Of a DNA stretch of 64,000 bases, positions 8,448 through 16,595 are shown in pieces. A program made the translations under genes and the position numbers. The notes beneath the pieces were generated by a model that was not told the origin of the DNA, made no database searches, and saw nothing but the letters and a program-made list of their open reading frames with translations. Origin of the DNA: RGIG3009 sp045630285 (GTDB lineage Bacteria; Bacillota; Clostridia; Oscillospirales; Acutalibacteraceae); NCBI GenBank assembly GCA_045630285.1, contig JAZQSX010000032.1:6383-70382 (forward strand), in the 5' to 3' direction. Positions within the stretch are counted from its first letter, which is position 1, and the number at the start of each line of letters is the position of its first letter.

Positions 8448-8474
8448 ACCTCTCACAGTAGCACTGTGAGAGGT
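8448..8474 (-). terminator. Intra-operon hairpin between khpA and rimM
   Basis: A perfect 12-bp stem (8448-8459 with 8463-8474) and a 3-base loop, followed on the minus strand by CTTTTC. It falls inside the ylxM-trmD operon just before the rimM ribosome-binding site. It could be a partial terminator that lowers rimM-trmD expression, or an RNA-processing site. Confidence 0.65.
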
Positions 8475-8481
8475 GTTTCGA

Positions 8482-8718
8482 TCAATCGTCGATCTCAACC
8501 GAGACCTTGGCATCCTGACGGGACGCAGCGGCACGCATCACGGTGCGCATTGCTTTGGCAATGCGGCCCTGCTTGCCGATCACACGACCCATATCGTCTG
8601 CCGCCACACGCAGATGGAACACAATGGTGCCATCCTCCTGCGGCTCATCCTGCGTGACAGTAACCGCTGCGGGATCTTCAACCAATCCGCGAGCGATCGT
8701 CAACAGCAATTCTTCCAT
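8482..8718 (-). CDS. khpA: KH-domain RNA-binding protein KhpA (YlqC)
   Basis: 78 residues, a single KH domain. KhpA partners with KhpB (Jag/EloR) in Firmicutes and binds RNA; it affects cell elongation in streptococci. Seen: the central VAADDMGRVIGKQGRIAKAM with the GxxG loop GKQG at residues 48-51, preceded by a strand ending in FHLRV and followed by VRAA-like helix residues. It sits between rpsP and rimM, the usual Firmicute location. A ribosome-binding site (AGGTAGGG) precedes the ATG. Confidence 0.93.
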   Translation of the reverse strand: MEELLLTIARGLVEDPAAVTVTQDEPQEDGTIVFHLRVAADDMGRVIGKQGRIAKAMRTVMRAAASRQDAKVSVEIDD

Positions 8719-8747
8719 AGTCGCCCTACCTTTCGCTGAAAAGCCGA

Positions 8748-8987
8748 TTACACGCCGGCTTTCTTCAGCAATTCCTTCACGGTATCGGTGGGCTGAGCGC
8801 CGTTAGCGATCCACTTCTTCGCCTTCTCGACGTCGACCTTCACCACAGCCGGCTCTTCCAGCGGGTTGTAGTAGCCCAGCTCTTCGATGAAACGGCCGTC
8901 ACGGGGATAGCGAGAATCCGCCACCACGATACGATAGAAAGGAGCCTTCTTCGCGCCCATGCGGCGCAGTCTGATCTTTACTGCCAT
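8748..8987 (-). CDS. rpsP: 30S ribosomal protein bS16
   Basis: 79 residues. The sequence begins MAVKIRLRRMGAKKAPFYRI and carries VADSRYPRDGRFIEELGYYNP, which are diagnostic of bS16. GGAGG lies eight bases before the ATG at 8987. A reading from an upstream TTG would put the ribosome-binding site inside the gene. It lies between ffh and khpA in the SRP/ribosome operon. Confidence 0.97.
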   Translation of the reverse strand: MAVKIRLRRMGAKKAPFYRIVVADSRYPRDGRFIEELGYYNPLEEPAVVKVDVEKAKKWIANGAQPTDTVKELLKKAGV

Positions 8988-9057
8988 TGTTGGTACCTCC
9001 AAAAAAGTCTTTTATTCTTCAAACCCGATCGCTCCTGCGATCTGTATTGAATCCTGC

Positions 9058-10419
9058 TTAAAGTCCGAACCGACCGCCCTTGCCGCCGAATCCGAAGCCG
9101 GGCATTCCCATACCACGGCCGCCTTTTTTACCTGCGCTCTTGAAACGCTTCATCATCTGGCGCATGGTCTCATACTGCTTCAGCAACCGATTAACGTCTT
9201 CCACCTTCATACCGCAACCCGCCGCAATACGGCGCTTACGGGAGGGGTTGATAATATCGGGCTTCTCACGCTCACGCTTGGTCATCGATAGGATGATCGC
9301 TTCCACACGTGAAAACTGTTTTTCATCAATGTCGATATCCTTGATCTGCTTACCCACGCCGGGGATCATACCAAGCAGACTCTTGATATCGCCCATTTTT
9401 TGAATCTGGCGGAACTGATCGAGAAGATCGTTTAAGTCAAACGTATCCTGACGCAGCTTTTCCGCCAGCGCTTCCGCTTCACGCTCGTCGATCTGCTGCT
9501 GTGCCTTCTCAATGAAGGAAAGCACGTCGCCCATACCCAAAATACGGGACGCCATACGTTCCGGGTGGAACACCTCAAGATCGTCGAGCTTTTCGCCGAT
9601 ACCTGCAAACTTGACGGGCTTACCCGTTACCGCACGCACCGACAGTGCCGCACCGCCACGGGTGTCGCCGTCCAGCTTTGTCAAGATGACACCGCTGATC
9701 TCCAGCGTCTCGTTAAACGATTTCGCCACGTTGACCGCATCCTGACCGGTCATCGCATCGACGACCAACAAGATCTCCTGCGGCTCAACGGCAGCACAAA
9801 TGTTTTTCAGCTCGGTCATCAGCTGCTCGTCGATATGCAACCGACCGGCGGTATCCAAGATCACATAATCGTTGCCGTGATCACGTGCGTGCGCCACTGC
9901 CTGCTTGGCAATGTCCACGGGATTGGCCGTTCCACGCTCAAACACCGGTACGCCGGCGGCCTCACCAACTACCTGCAACTGCTTGATTGCTGCCGGACGA
10001 TACACGTCACACGCAACCAACAGCGGACGGTGACCCTGCCCCTTCAGCATCTTACCGAGCTTGGCAGAATGAGTCGTTTTACCGGAACCCTGAAGACCGC
10101 ACATCATAATGACACACGGCGGACGATTGACACGTGCTAAATGGCTCGCTTCGCCACCCATCAGCTTGGTCAGCTCTTCGTTGACCAGCTTGATGACCAT
10201 CTGCGCCGGGGTCAGGCTTTCCATCACCTTTTCACCGACAGCACGCTCGGAGACAGCCGCCGTAAAATCCTTGGCGACTTTATAGTTAACATCTGCCTCC
10301 AGCAACGCCAGGCGTACCTCACGCATGGCCTCCTTGACGTCGGCTTCAGTCAACTTACCTTTATTCTTCAGCCGTTTGAAGGCGGCTGACAATTTTTCAG
10401 AAAGCCCTTCAAAAGCCAC
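9058..10419 (-). CDS. ffh: Signal recognition particle protein Ffh (SRP54)
   Basis: 453 residues. Ffh binds 4.5S/6S-type SRP RNA and signal sequences and docks with FtsY by twin GTPases. Domains: N (1-~95), G (~100-295) with P-loop GLQGSGKTT at 108-116, DTAGR at 189-193 and TKLD at 247-250, then the methionine-rich M domain with the RNA-binding SRKRRIAAGCG segment and QMMKRF. The C-terminus is a glycine/methionine/phenylalanine tail common in Firmicute Ffh. The start is a GTG just four bases after the ylxM stop codon, with AGAGAGG overlapping the end of ylxM, so the two genes are coupled. Confidence 0.97.
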   Translation of the reverse strand: MAFEGLSEKLSAAFKRLKNKGKLTEADVKEAMREVRLALLEADVNYKVAKDFTAAVSERAVGEKVMESLTPAQMVIKLVNEELTKLMGGEASHLARVNRPPCVIMMCGLQGSGKTTHSAKLGKMLKGQGHRPLLVACDVYRPAAIKQLQVVGEAAGVPVFERGTANPVDIAKQAVAHARDHGNDYVILDTAGRLHIDEQLMTELKNICAAVEPQEILLVVDAMTGQDAVNVAKSFNETLEISGVILTKLDGDTRGGAALSVRAVTGKPVKFAGIGEKLDDLEVFHPERMASRILGMGDVLSFIEKAQQQIDEREAEALAEKLRQDTFDLNDLLDQFRQIQKMGDIKSLLGMIPGVGKQIKDIDIDEKQFSRVEAIILSMTKREREKPDIINPSRKRRIAAGCGMKVEDVNRLLKQYETMRQMMKRFKSAGKKGGRGMGMPGFGFGGKGGRFGL

Positions 10420-10423
10420 AGCG

Positions 10424-10789
10424 TTACCTCTCTCTCAGGTTTTCCGCCAACCCAATAATACGGCCGGCGCGATCGTCAATCTCACGGGAGCGGCCAACAC
10501 GAAGATTCAGTTCACGAATCTCCCGGGCTGCCTGACAAATTGCCTCAAACCCATCGCACACCTCACGAAACCGTGCGGCCAACTGCAAACGCTCTTCCAT
10601 CTCGCGCATCTGCGCTTCGGCACGCTTCAGTGAATCACGCACACCCTGACGGGTGATACCCTGGTTTTCAGCAATCTCGGCCAGGGACAGATCCTCTTCG
10701 TAATACAACTCCACGACCTGCTGCTGCTTTTCGGTCAGCATATCGCCGTAAAAGTCAAACAGCCACGCAACTTCCATATCTTTCGCCAT
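10424..10789 (-). CDS. ylxM: YlxM/p13-type HTH protein, SRP-associated
   Basis: 121 residues. The core is a sigma-region-4-like helix-turn-helix: DMLTEKQQQVVELYYEEDLS, then LAEIAENQGITRQGVRDSLK, followed by a charged C-terminal helix. This matches the YlxM/p13 family, encoded next to ffh throughout Firmicutes and linked to SRP in streptococci. GGAGGG lies before the ATG at 10789; a longer reading would extend into the promoter spacer. First gene of the six-gene operon. Confidence 0.93.
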   Translation of the reverse strand: MAKDMEVAWLFDFYGDMLTEKQQQVVELYYEEDLSLAEIAENQGITRQGVRDSLKRAEAQMREMEERLQLAARFREVCDGFEAICQAAREIRELNLRVGRSREIDDRAGRIIGLAENLRER

Positions 10790-10835
10790 ATCTGTCCCTC
10801 CTCTCTTTCGGTGTAAAGGTTTTTGCTTTACAGTT

Positions 10836-10864
10836 ATTATACCAGAGGCTTTCCCTACTGTCAA
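10836..10864 (-). promoter_or_regulatory. Consensus sigma-A promoter of the ylxM-trmD operon
   Basis: Minus-strand TTGACA (10859-10864) and TATAAT (10836-10841), both perfect consensus, with a 17-base spacer. It lies about 45 bases before ylxM and is the strongest-looking promoter in the window. Confidence 0.93.
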
Positions 10865-10901
10865 GCCTTATTTTGAACTTTTCTTCGATTTTACAAAGAA
10901 A

Positions 10902-10929
10902 AAGCACCCGCTAAAAACAGCGGGTGCTT
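10902..10929 (-). terminator. Intrinsic terminator after the zinc-ribbon microprotein gene
   Basis: An 11-bp perfect stem (10902-10912 with 10919-10929) and a 6-base loop, followed on the minus strand by five T's and more T-rich sequence. It ends the oadB-oadG-proS-microprotein unit. Confidence 0.88.
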
Positions 10930-10935
10930 GTGCGT

Positions 10936-11154
10936 TCAATCCAATCGAAACTCTTCTTCCGAATGGGTCGCCAGCGTCGGTTGGGTATACGGGACACGGC
11001 GGAGCGGATCGTAGCTGAACTTGCGACACCGTGCGGCAGGATCTACCACACCACGGTGCAAACACAAAATGACCTTACCGTCCGAAGAGCGCCGCCCGTT
11101 GCCGCAGATACCGCAGGCAGGGGTCACGGCATTCCCGTACAGTTTCCGTCTCAT
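10936..11154 (-). CDS. Zinc-ribbon microprotein, function unknown
   Basis: 72 residues. It begins MRRKLYGNAVTPACGICGNG and continues with a SSDGKVILCLHRGVV segment and a further Cys, so four cysteines could bind zinc (CxxC near residues 14-17, one in ILCL, one in ARCRKF). The C-terminal half, with SYDPLRRVPYTQPTL, looks like the short conserved proteins of gut Clostridia with no assigned role. The ATG at 11154 has AAGGAG eight bases upstream; the frame is open further but lacks a site. It follows proS by 20 bases and ends at a strong terminator, so it is co-transcribed with proS. A nucleic-acid-binding role would be a guess. Confidence 0.7.
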   Translation of the reverse strand: MRRKLYGNAVTPACGICGNGRRSSDGKVILCLHRGVVDPAARCRKFSYDPLRRVPYTQPTLATHSEEEFRLD

Positions 11155-11174
11155 GGCGCTCACTCCTTTATCAC

Positions 11175-12611
11175 TTAATACGCTTTGCCCCACACAACCA
11201 TTTTCTTGGCCGGTTTGCCGCAGCAGACGCAGACATCGCCAATCTCTTCCTGCTCAAACGGCATGCAGCGGCTGGTCACACCCGCCTGCTCCTTAAGCTG
11301 CAGTTCGCACGCCTCTTCGCCACACCACATTGCTTTAATAAGACCGGGCTTGTTGTTGGCGATGTCACACAGCTCATCCAGCGTCGTTGCAGTATAGGTC
11401 ATGCTCTCACGGCGCTCCAGTGCTTTCTGATACAAACCGTCGTGCACCGCTTTGAGCAGCTCGGGGATCTTCGTCTCCAGCTCATCGAGAGAAACGACCG
11501 TCTTTTCACGGTTGTCACGGCGCACCAGCACGCACTGGTTATTTTCAATATCACGGGGACCGATCTCCAAGCGAAGCGGCACGCCCTTCATCTCGTACTC
11601 AGCAAACTTCCAGCCGGGCGAGTTATCGGAGTCGTCCATCTTGACACGGGCCACCTTGGCAAGCCGCTCTTTCAGCTCCGTCGCCTTTTCCAGCACACCG
11701 GGCTTATGCTGTGCGATCGGCAGGATCACAAGCTGCACCGGAGCCACCGCAGGCGGCAGCACCAAGCCGTTATCATCACCGTGAGTCATAATGATCGCAC
11801 CGATGATACGGGTCGACATACCCCACGAGGTCTGATGCGGATACTGCAGCTTGTTCGCACGGTCGGTATACTGAATATCGAACGCACGGGCGAAGCCGTC
11901 GCCGAAATAGTGGCTGGTACCACTCTGCAGCGCTTTACCGTCGTGCATCATCGCTTCAATGGTATAGGTCGCCTCGGCGCCGGCAAATTTTTCCTTGTCG
12001 GTCTTACGACCCTTGATAACCGGAATTGCCAACGATTGCTCGCAGAAATCGGCATACACACCCAGCATCTGCTCGGTCTCAGCCCACGCCTCCTCGGCGG
12101 TCTCGTGCATCGTATGACCTTCCTGCCAGTAGAACTCCATCGTTCTGAGGAAGGGGCGGGTCGTCTTTTCCCAACGCACAACCGAACACCACTGGTTATA
12201 CAGCTTCGGCAGATCACGGTAGGAATGGATAATATCCGCATAGTGCTCGCAGAACACCGTCTCCGAGGTCGGACGCACGCACAGACGCTCCTGCAGCTTT
12301 TCCTCACCGCCGTGCGTGACCCACGCTACTTCGGGAGCAAAACCCTCAACGTGATCCTTCTCACGCTGCAGCAGGCTTTCCGGAATAAACAGCGGCATCA
12401 TAATGTTCTCGTGCCCCAACGCCTTGAAGCGGGCATCCAGGTCGTTGCGGATATTCTCCCACAACGCCGTACCGTACGGGCGCACGATCATACAGCCGCG
12501 CACACCGGAATAGCTGGCAAGCTCAGCCTTCTTCACAACATCGGTGTACCACTGCGTAAAATCCTCTTCCATCGAGGTGATGGCTTCCACCATCTTCTTG
12601 TTATCAGCCAT
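11175..12611 (-). CDS. proS: Prolyl-tRNA synthetase, eukaryote/archaea-type (ProS type 3)
   Basis: 478 residues. It charges tRNA-Pro with proline. This is the short architecture without the bacterial editing insertion: class II core with MIVRPYGTALWENI, the motif 2 region CVRPTSETVF and RTMEFYWQEGHTMHET, motif 3 near HQTSWGMSTRIIGAIIMTHGD, the anticodon-binding domain (PVQLVILPIAQ) and a C-terminal zinc-like domain ending in CVCCGKPAKKMVVWGKAY, which is typical of this type. AAAGGATC precedes the ATG. It lies 18 bases after the oadG stop codon, so it is probably on the same transcript as the sodium-pump subunits. Confidence 0.96.
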   Translation of the reverse strand: MADNKKMVEAITSMEEDFTQWYTDVVKKAELASYSGVRGCMIVRPYGTALWENIRNDLDARFKALGHENIMMPLFIPESLLQREKDHVEGFAPEVAWVTHGGEEKLQERLCVRPTSETVFCEHYADIIHSYRDLPKLYNQWCSVVRWEKTTRPFLRTMEFYWQEGHTMHETAEEAWAETEQMLGVYADFCEQSLAIPVIKGRKTDKEKFAGAEATYTIEAMMHDGKALQSGTSHYFGDGFARAFDIQYTDRANKLQYPHQTSWGMSTRIIGAIIMTHGDDNGLVLPPAVAPVQLVILPIAQHKPGVLEKATELKERLAKVARVKMDDSDNSPGWKFAEYEMKGVPLRLEIGPRDIENNQCVLVRRDNREKTVVSLDELETKIPELLKAVHDGLYQKALERRESMTYTATTLDELCDIANNKPGLIKAMWCGEEACELQLKEQAGVTSRCMPFEQEEIGDVCVCCGKPAKKMVVWGKAY

Positions 12612-12629
12612 AATCGGAGATCCTTTCGA

Positions 12630-12839
12630 TTATTTCTTGTCGTTCTTATCCTTAGCAAAGGTATTTAAGAGCTTAACTGCCAGCATGATCACCAGCATCA
12701 CCACGAAAATGCCAACCATACCGAGCAGCATCAGCAGCAAGGCTTCGCCCACGTTATCCGTGGTAAACTTCAGATCCAACTCAGCATTTTTCTCGGCGCT
12801 CAGCAAAAGGGCGCTGATTTTGTTCATCATCATATTCAT
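12630..12839 (-). CDS. oadG: Sodium-pump decarboxylase gamma subunit (OadG-like)
   Basis: 69 residues. One transmembrane helix (about residues 32-58, LLLMLLGMVGIFVVMLVIML) is preceded by a short polar N-terminus and followed by a Lys/Asp-rich tail. This is the OadG/MmdD pattern; the gamma subunit anchors and assembles decarboxylase Na+ pumps. The call rests on this shape and on adjacency to oadB, 21 bases away. An alternative in-frame ATG two codons later is possible because the AAAGG site is rather far from the first ATG. Confidence 0.8.
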   Translation of the reverse strand: MNMMMNKISALLLSAEKNAELDLKFTTDNVGEALLLMLLGMVGIFVVMLVIMLAVKLLNTFAKDKNDKK

Positions 12840-12860
12840 CTCTTCAACGCATCCTTTCTC

Positions 12861-14030
12861 TTACAGTAACACGGTCAAGATAATACCGCCCGCCACGACC
12901 GAGCCGATCTGACCGGCGACGTTGGCACCGACAGCGTGCATCAGCAGGTGGTTCTGATTATCTTCCTTCAGCGCCATTTTCTGAATGACACGTGCCGACA
13001 TCGGGAACGCCGAGATACCGGCACCGCCCACCATCGGATTGAACTTCTTGCCCTCCGGCAGGAAGAGGTTGATAAACTTCGCAAACATAACACCAGCGAT
13101 GGTATCAAACACGAAAGCCACCAGGCCGAGGCCCATGATCAGCACAGTACCCCAGCTGATAAACGCCTCCGCACGCATGCTGGAAGCGATCGACAGACCG
13201 AGCACGATCGTAACCAGATTAGCAAGCGAGGTCTGTGCCGTCTGCGACAGGTTGTCAAGCTTGAGGCACTCACGCAGAAGGTTACCGAACATCAGCATAC
13301 CGACCAGCGACACCGAACCGGGCGCCACCAAACCGGCAATCACCGTCGCGATCACGGGGAACAAGATACGGGTGCGACGGGAAACCGACGACGGGTTGTA
13401 GCTCATACGGATCATACGCTCTTTCTTGGTGGTAACAGCCTTGATCGCCATCGGCTGGATGATCGGCACGAGCGCCATATACGAATAGGCAGCCACCATG
13501 ATCGGGCCGGTGTAATTGGAATCCAGAATCTGCGAAACCAAAATTGCGGTCGGGCCGTCTGCCGCACCGATAACGCCGATAGACGCTGCGTCCTTGAACT
13601 CAGGGAAGAACAGCGAAGCCACCAGCACCGTCAGGAAAATGCCAAACTGTGCTGCGCCGCCGAACAAGAACATCTTGGGATTCGACAAAAGCGGGCCAAA
13701 GTCGATCATCGCACCGATACCGATAAACAAGATCAGCGGCAATGCTTCCGATGCTTCGATGCCGACTTTGAAAAGCCAGTCGATAATACCGGGTACCGTA
13801 TCACTAAGCTCCGCATTAAACTGATCGATCGCACCTGAAAGCGGCAGGTTGACCAAAATGGCACCGAGGCCCATCGGCATAAGCAGCGCCGGCTCAAAAT
13901 CCTTAGCGAGCGCCAACCAAATCAGCAATCCGCCGACGCCAAGCATCACTAAGTTTTTCCAACCGTCATCGGTGAAGAAAAAGGCGATGCTGTCCCACAA
14001 AAAACTGAAATTTTCCAAAAACTCAGGCAT
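12861..14030 (-). CDS. oadB: Sodium-translocating decarboxylase beta subunit
   Basis: 389 residues, a polytopic protein of the OadB/MmdB/GcdB family, which couples decarboxylation of a carboxybiotin to Na+ export. Seen: the conserved IGIGAMIDFGPLLSNPKMFLFGGAAQFGIF segment family, GAADGPTAI with the Asp involved in Na+ and proton transfer, and a C-terminal MVGGAGISAFPMSARVIQKM region with conserved NHLLMHAVGANVAGQIGS-like ending. The carboxyltransferase alpha subunit and biotin carrier are not in the window, so the substrate (oxaloacetate, methylmalonyl-CoA or glutaconyl-CoA) cannot be told. It has its own promoter at 14072-14100. Confidence 0.95.
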   Translation of the reverse strand: MPEFLENFSFLWDSIAFFFTDDGWKNLVMLGVGGLLIWLALAKDFEPALLMPMGLGAILVNLPLSGAIDQFNAELSDTVPGIIDWLFKVGIEASEALPLILFIGIGAMIDFGPLLSNPKMFLFGGAAQFGIFLTVLVASLFFPEFKDAASIGVIGAADGPTAILVSQILDSNYTGPIMVAAYSYMALVPIIQPMAIKAVTTKKERMIRMSYNPSSVSRRTRILFPVIATVIAGLVAPGSVSLVGMLMFGNLLRECLKLDNLSQTAQTSLANLVTIVLGLSIASSMRAEAFISWGTVLIMGLGLVAFVFDTIAGVMFAKFINLFLPEGKKFNPMVGGAGISAFPMSARVIQKMALKEDNQNHLLMHAVGANVAGQIGSVVAGGIILTVLL

Positions 14031-14071
14031 TCAAAACATCCTCTCTCCCTTTTGAAATGCATACATCAATC

Positions 14072-14100
14072 ATTATACAAAAAATAATCCGCATTTTCAA
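14072..14100 (-). promoter_or_regulatory. Sigma-A promoter of oadB-oadG-proS
   Basis: Minus-strand TTGAAA (14095-14100) and TATAAT (14072-14077) with a 17-base spacer, about 40 bases before the oadB start. Confidence 0.85.
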
Positions 14101-14136
14101 CACAAAAAAGACGATTTTTTTGCGAAAACATCAAAA

Positions 14137-14164
14137 AAAGCCCCTCCGCACTCGGAGGGGCTTT
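14137..14164 (-). terminator. Intrinsic terminator after the AI-2E permease gene
   Basis: A 12-bp perfect stem (14137-14148 with 14153-14164) and a 4-base loop, followed on the minus strand by a run of seven T's. It lies 6 bases past the stop codon of the permease. Confidence 0.93.
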
Positions 14165-14169
14165 GCTTA

Positions 14170-15324
14170 TTACTCTTCAGATTTCTTTATCGTATCTTTC
14201 TTCTTGTTTTTCGCTTCAATGCAATCCCGCAATATCATTTGAATCACAGCAATAAACGGTGCACCGAGGAAAACACCCCAGAATCCAAACAATCCGCCAA
14301 ACAGCGTGATACCGAGCAGCACGTAGATCGGACGAATGCCAACGGTGTGACCCACGATACGCGGCTGAATGATATTCGCATCGATCTGCTGCATCACCAA
14401 AATGTACACCGCCACAAACAGGGCATGATACGGGCCAACCGTGATTAAAGCAACGAACGTACACAGAACGCCGCCGATCAATGCACCAAAATACGGGATC
14501 ATATTCAGGATACCTAACAACACGCCCAACGCCGGTGCCATACCGTTCGGCAGGCCGACGATCAGCAGGCCGATCGTCGTCAGCACGCTGACAACAAAGG
14601 CATCGATGATCTGGCTGTAAAAGTAATTGTAGAAAATGCGAGCGATCTTGTGTGAATATACTGAGAACACGTTCATAAGGCCCGGCTTGATAATCAAACC
14701 CGATACGGACTTCGACGCACGGATTAGCGACTCCTTGCCAAGCAGCATATACACGGATACGATAAACGCCAGCACAATGTCAACCAGGCCGGCAGCAAAG
14801 CTGACAACACCGCTCACGTAGCCCTTCAGCATATCAGGGCTGAAGAAATCTCCGATCGCTTTAATAAGACCATCGATCATTTTCTTGATATCCAAGCTGG
14901 ACAGTAATCCGCCACCTTCGGATATATCATCCAAGAACGCATTGAAATCGTTGGTAAAGTTCTTAATGTAATCGGCTTGCAGGAAATCCCGTATAGTGTT
15001 GATCAACGCCGGAACTGCGATGTAAACGATCAACGTCAGCAACGCCAGCGCCGTGATATACACGACCGCCACCGACAGCGGCCGAGCGGCACGCTGTGCC
15101 CAAGTCCAGTGACTGGTGCGCAGCTTTCCGTCCATCCAATTCACCGGAGCCCACAGCAAAAACGCAATACCGAAGCCCACGATAAACGGCATCATGATCG
15201 ACCACAGCGCTGCAATAATACCGCCGATTGCACCGACATTATCAAACACCTTATAGACGATGATCAGCGCACATCCCAGCACAAACAGAGATACCACCTG
15301 TGCGGCATTTTTATTGATCTTCAC
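14170..15324 (-). CDS. AI-2E family (PerM/DUF20) transporter
   Basis: About 384 residues with roughly eight transmembrane segments. Family features: a hydrophobic N-terminus with two close helices, a soluble central stretch (residues ~115-190), and the conserved C-terminal GVLLGILNMIPYFGALIGG and VQP/IIQPRIVGHTVGIRPIYVLLG segments. Members are named after an autoinducer-2 exporter, but some exchange Na+/H+ or have unknown substrates. A GTG at 15333 would directly abut its ribosome-binding site (GTGAGG), so I prefer the GTG at 15324, eight bases from it. It follows dnaJ by 57 bases and ends at a strong terminator, so it may be read from the heat-shock operon. Confidence 0.88.
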   Translation of the reverse strand: MKINKNAAQVVSLFVLGCALIIVYKVFDNVGAIGGIIAALWSIMMPFIVGFGIAFLLWAPVNWMDGKLRTSHWTWAQRAARPLSVAVVYITALALLTLIVYIAVPALINTIRDFLQADYIKNFTNDFNAFLDDISEGGGLLSSLDIKKMIDGLIKAIGDFFSPDMLKGYVSGVVSFAAGLVDIVLAFIVSVYMLLGKESLIRASKSVSGLIIKPGLMNVFSVYSHKIARIFYNYFYSQIIDAFVVSVLTTIGLLIVGLPNGMAPALGVLLGILNMIPYFGALIGGVLCTFVALITVGPYHALFVAVYILVMQQIDANIIQPRIVGHTVGIRPIYVLLGITLFGGLFGFWGVFLGAPFIAVIQMILRDCIEAKNKKKDTIKKSEE

Positions 15325-15381
15325 TTCGGTCACCTCACTTCACTCTTCAGTATACCAAGTTTTCTCAGGAACTGCAAGGGG

Positions 15382-16530
15382 TTAGTTAAACGCATCCTTC
15401 AATTTCTCAAAAAAGCTCTTGCGTTTCTCGTAATTTTTGTCATCCAGCGACGAATCAAACGTCTCGAGCAGCTCACGCTGCTTTTTCGACAATCCACGGG
15501 GCACCTCCAAAACGATGCGAGCGATCAGGTCACCTTTACCACGACCGTTCAGGTACGGAATGCCCTTGCCACGCAGACGGATCAAATCTCCCGGCTGGGT
15601 ACCTTCCCGAACGGTGTATTTCTCTCGACCGTTCAGCGTCGGCACTTCAATTTCGGCACCGAGCGCCAACTGCGCATACGTCAGCGGAATTTCACACCAC
15701 ATATGGTAACCGTCACGTTCAAAGATCGGGTGAGGACGTACCGTCACCTCAATCTGCAGATCACCGGCAGGACCGCCGTTAATACCGCTGTTACCTTTAC
15801 CGTTCACGGTAATGACCTGCCCGTCGTCGATGCCGGCAGGAATGTTGATGCCAACCTGTCGGGTCGCACGCACCTGACCGCCGCCATGACAATCGGGACA
15901 CGGATTTTCCACAATACGCCCCTTGCCACGGCAACGGGAACACACCGCTTGCGTCTGCATCACGCCAAACGGCGTACGCTGCTGCCGTGTTTCCTGACCG
16001 GTGCCGTGACAGACGGGACACGTTGTCGGGCTGCTCCCTTTCGCCGCACCGGAGCCGCCGCAGGTGCGGCACGTCTCGATGAGCGAGACATCCACCTGCT
16101 TGCGGCAGCCCGCCGCCGCTTCTTCAAAAGAAATGGTAACTGCTGCAGCCGCATCCCCACCACGGCGTGGTGCATTGGGATTGGCGTGCCGCGAGCGACC
16201 GCCACCACCGAAAAACGAAGAGAAAATGTCGCCCAGATCAATGTCGCCAACGTCCCAGGCACCACCGCCCCAGCCGCCGGCACCGGCACCAAAGTTCGGA
16301 TCGACACCGGCGTGACCGTACTGGTCGTACCGTGCCTTTTTCTCCGAATCCGACAGCACCTCGTACGCTTCGTTTACTTCCTTAAACTTGGCTTCTGCCG
16401 TCGCATCACCGGGATGCAGGTCGGGGTGGTACTCCTTCGCCATACGGCGGTATCCTTTTTTGATTTCGTCCTCCGACGCACCTTTTTGCACGCCGAGCAC
16501 TTCATAATAGTCACGTTTGTTCTCTGCCAT
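15382..16530 (-). CDS. dnaJ: Chaperone DnaJ (Hsp40)
   Basis: 382 residues. Domains in order: J domain (1-70) with the HPD motif at residues 35-37 that stimulates DnaK ATPase; Gly/Phe linker (~75-115, FGAGAGGWGGGAWD); four zinc-binding CxxC pairs (Cys154/157, 171/174, 197/200, 211/214); and the C-terminal substrate-binding domains (GINIPAGIDDGQVITVNGKG, PTLNGREKYTVREGTQPGD). This is a full type I DnaJ. GGAGAGGG precedes the ATG. It lies downstream of dnaK, from which a GC-rich hairpin separates it. Confidence 0.97.
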   Translation of the reverse strand: MAENKRDYYEVLGVQKGASEDEIKKGYRRMAKEYHPDLHPGDATAEAKFKEVNEAYEVLSDSEKKARYDQYGHAGVDPNFGAGAGGWGGGAWDVGDIDLGDIFSSFFGGGGRSRHANPNAPRRGGDAAAAVTISFEEAAAGCRKQVDVSLIETCRTCGGSGAAKGSSPTTCPVCHGTGQETRQQRTPFGVMQTQAVCSRCRGKGRIVENPCPDCHGGGQVRATRQVGINIPAGIDDGQVITVNGKGNSGINGGPAGDLQIEVTVRPHPIFERDGYHMWCEIPLTYAQLALGAEIEVPTLNGREKYTVREGTQPGDLIRLRGKGIPYLNGRGKGDLIARIVLEVPRGLSKKQRELLETFDSSLDDKNYEKRKSFFEKLKDAFN

Positions 16531-16557
16531 ATAGCCCTCTCCACAAGCAGAGTCAGC

Positions 16558-16577
16558 CGGGGACTCCTCCCCGGCCG
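16558..16577 (-). other. GC-rich hairpin between dnaK and dnaJ
   Basis: A 7-bp GC stem plus an A-T pair (16558-16565 with 16570-16577) in the dnaK-dnaJ gap. No T-run follows on the minus strand, so it is not a standard terminator. An mRNA-processing or stability element is possible. Confidence 0.5.
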
Positions 16578-16595
16578 TCTCGTATTGTCTGGAAA

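Noticed and set aside
9027..9042. Small hairpin (GATCGC and GCGATC) between rpsP and ffh.
   Set aside because: Six pairs only, no adjacent T-run; it cannot be told from chance.
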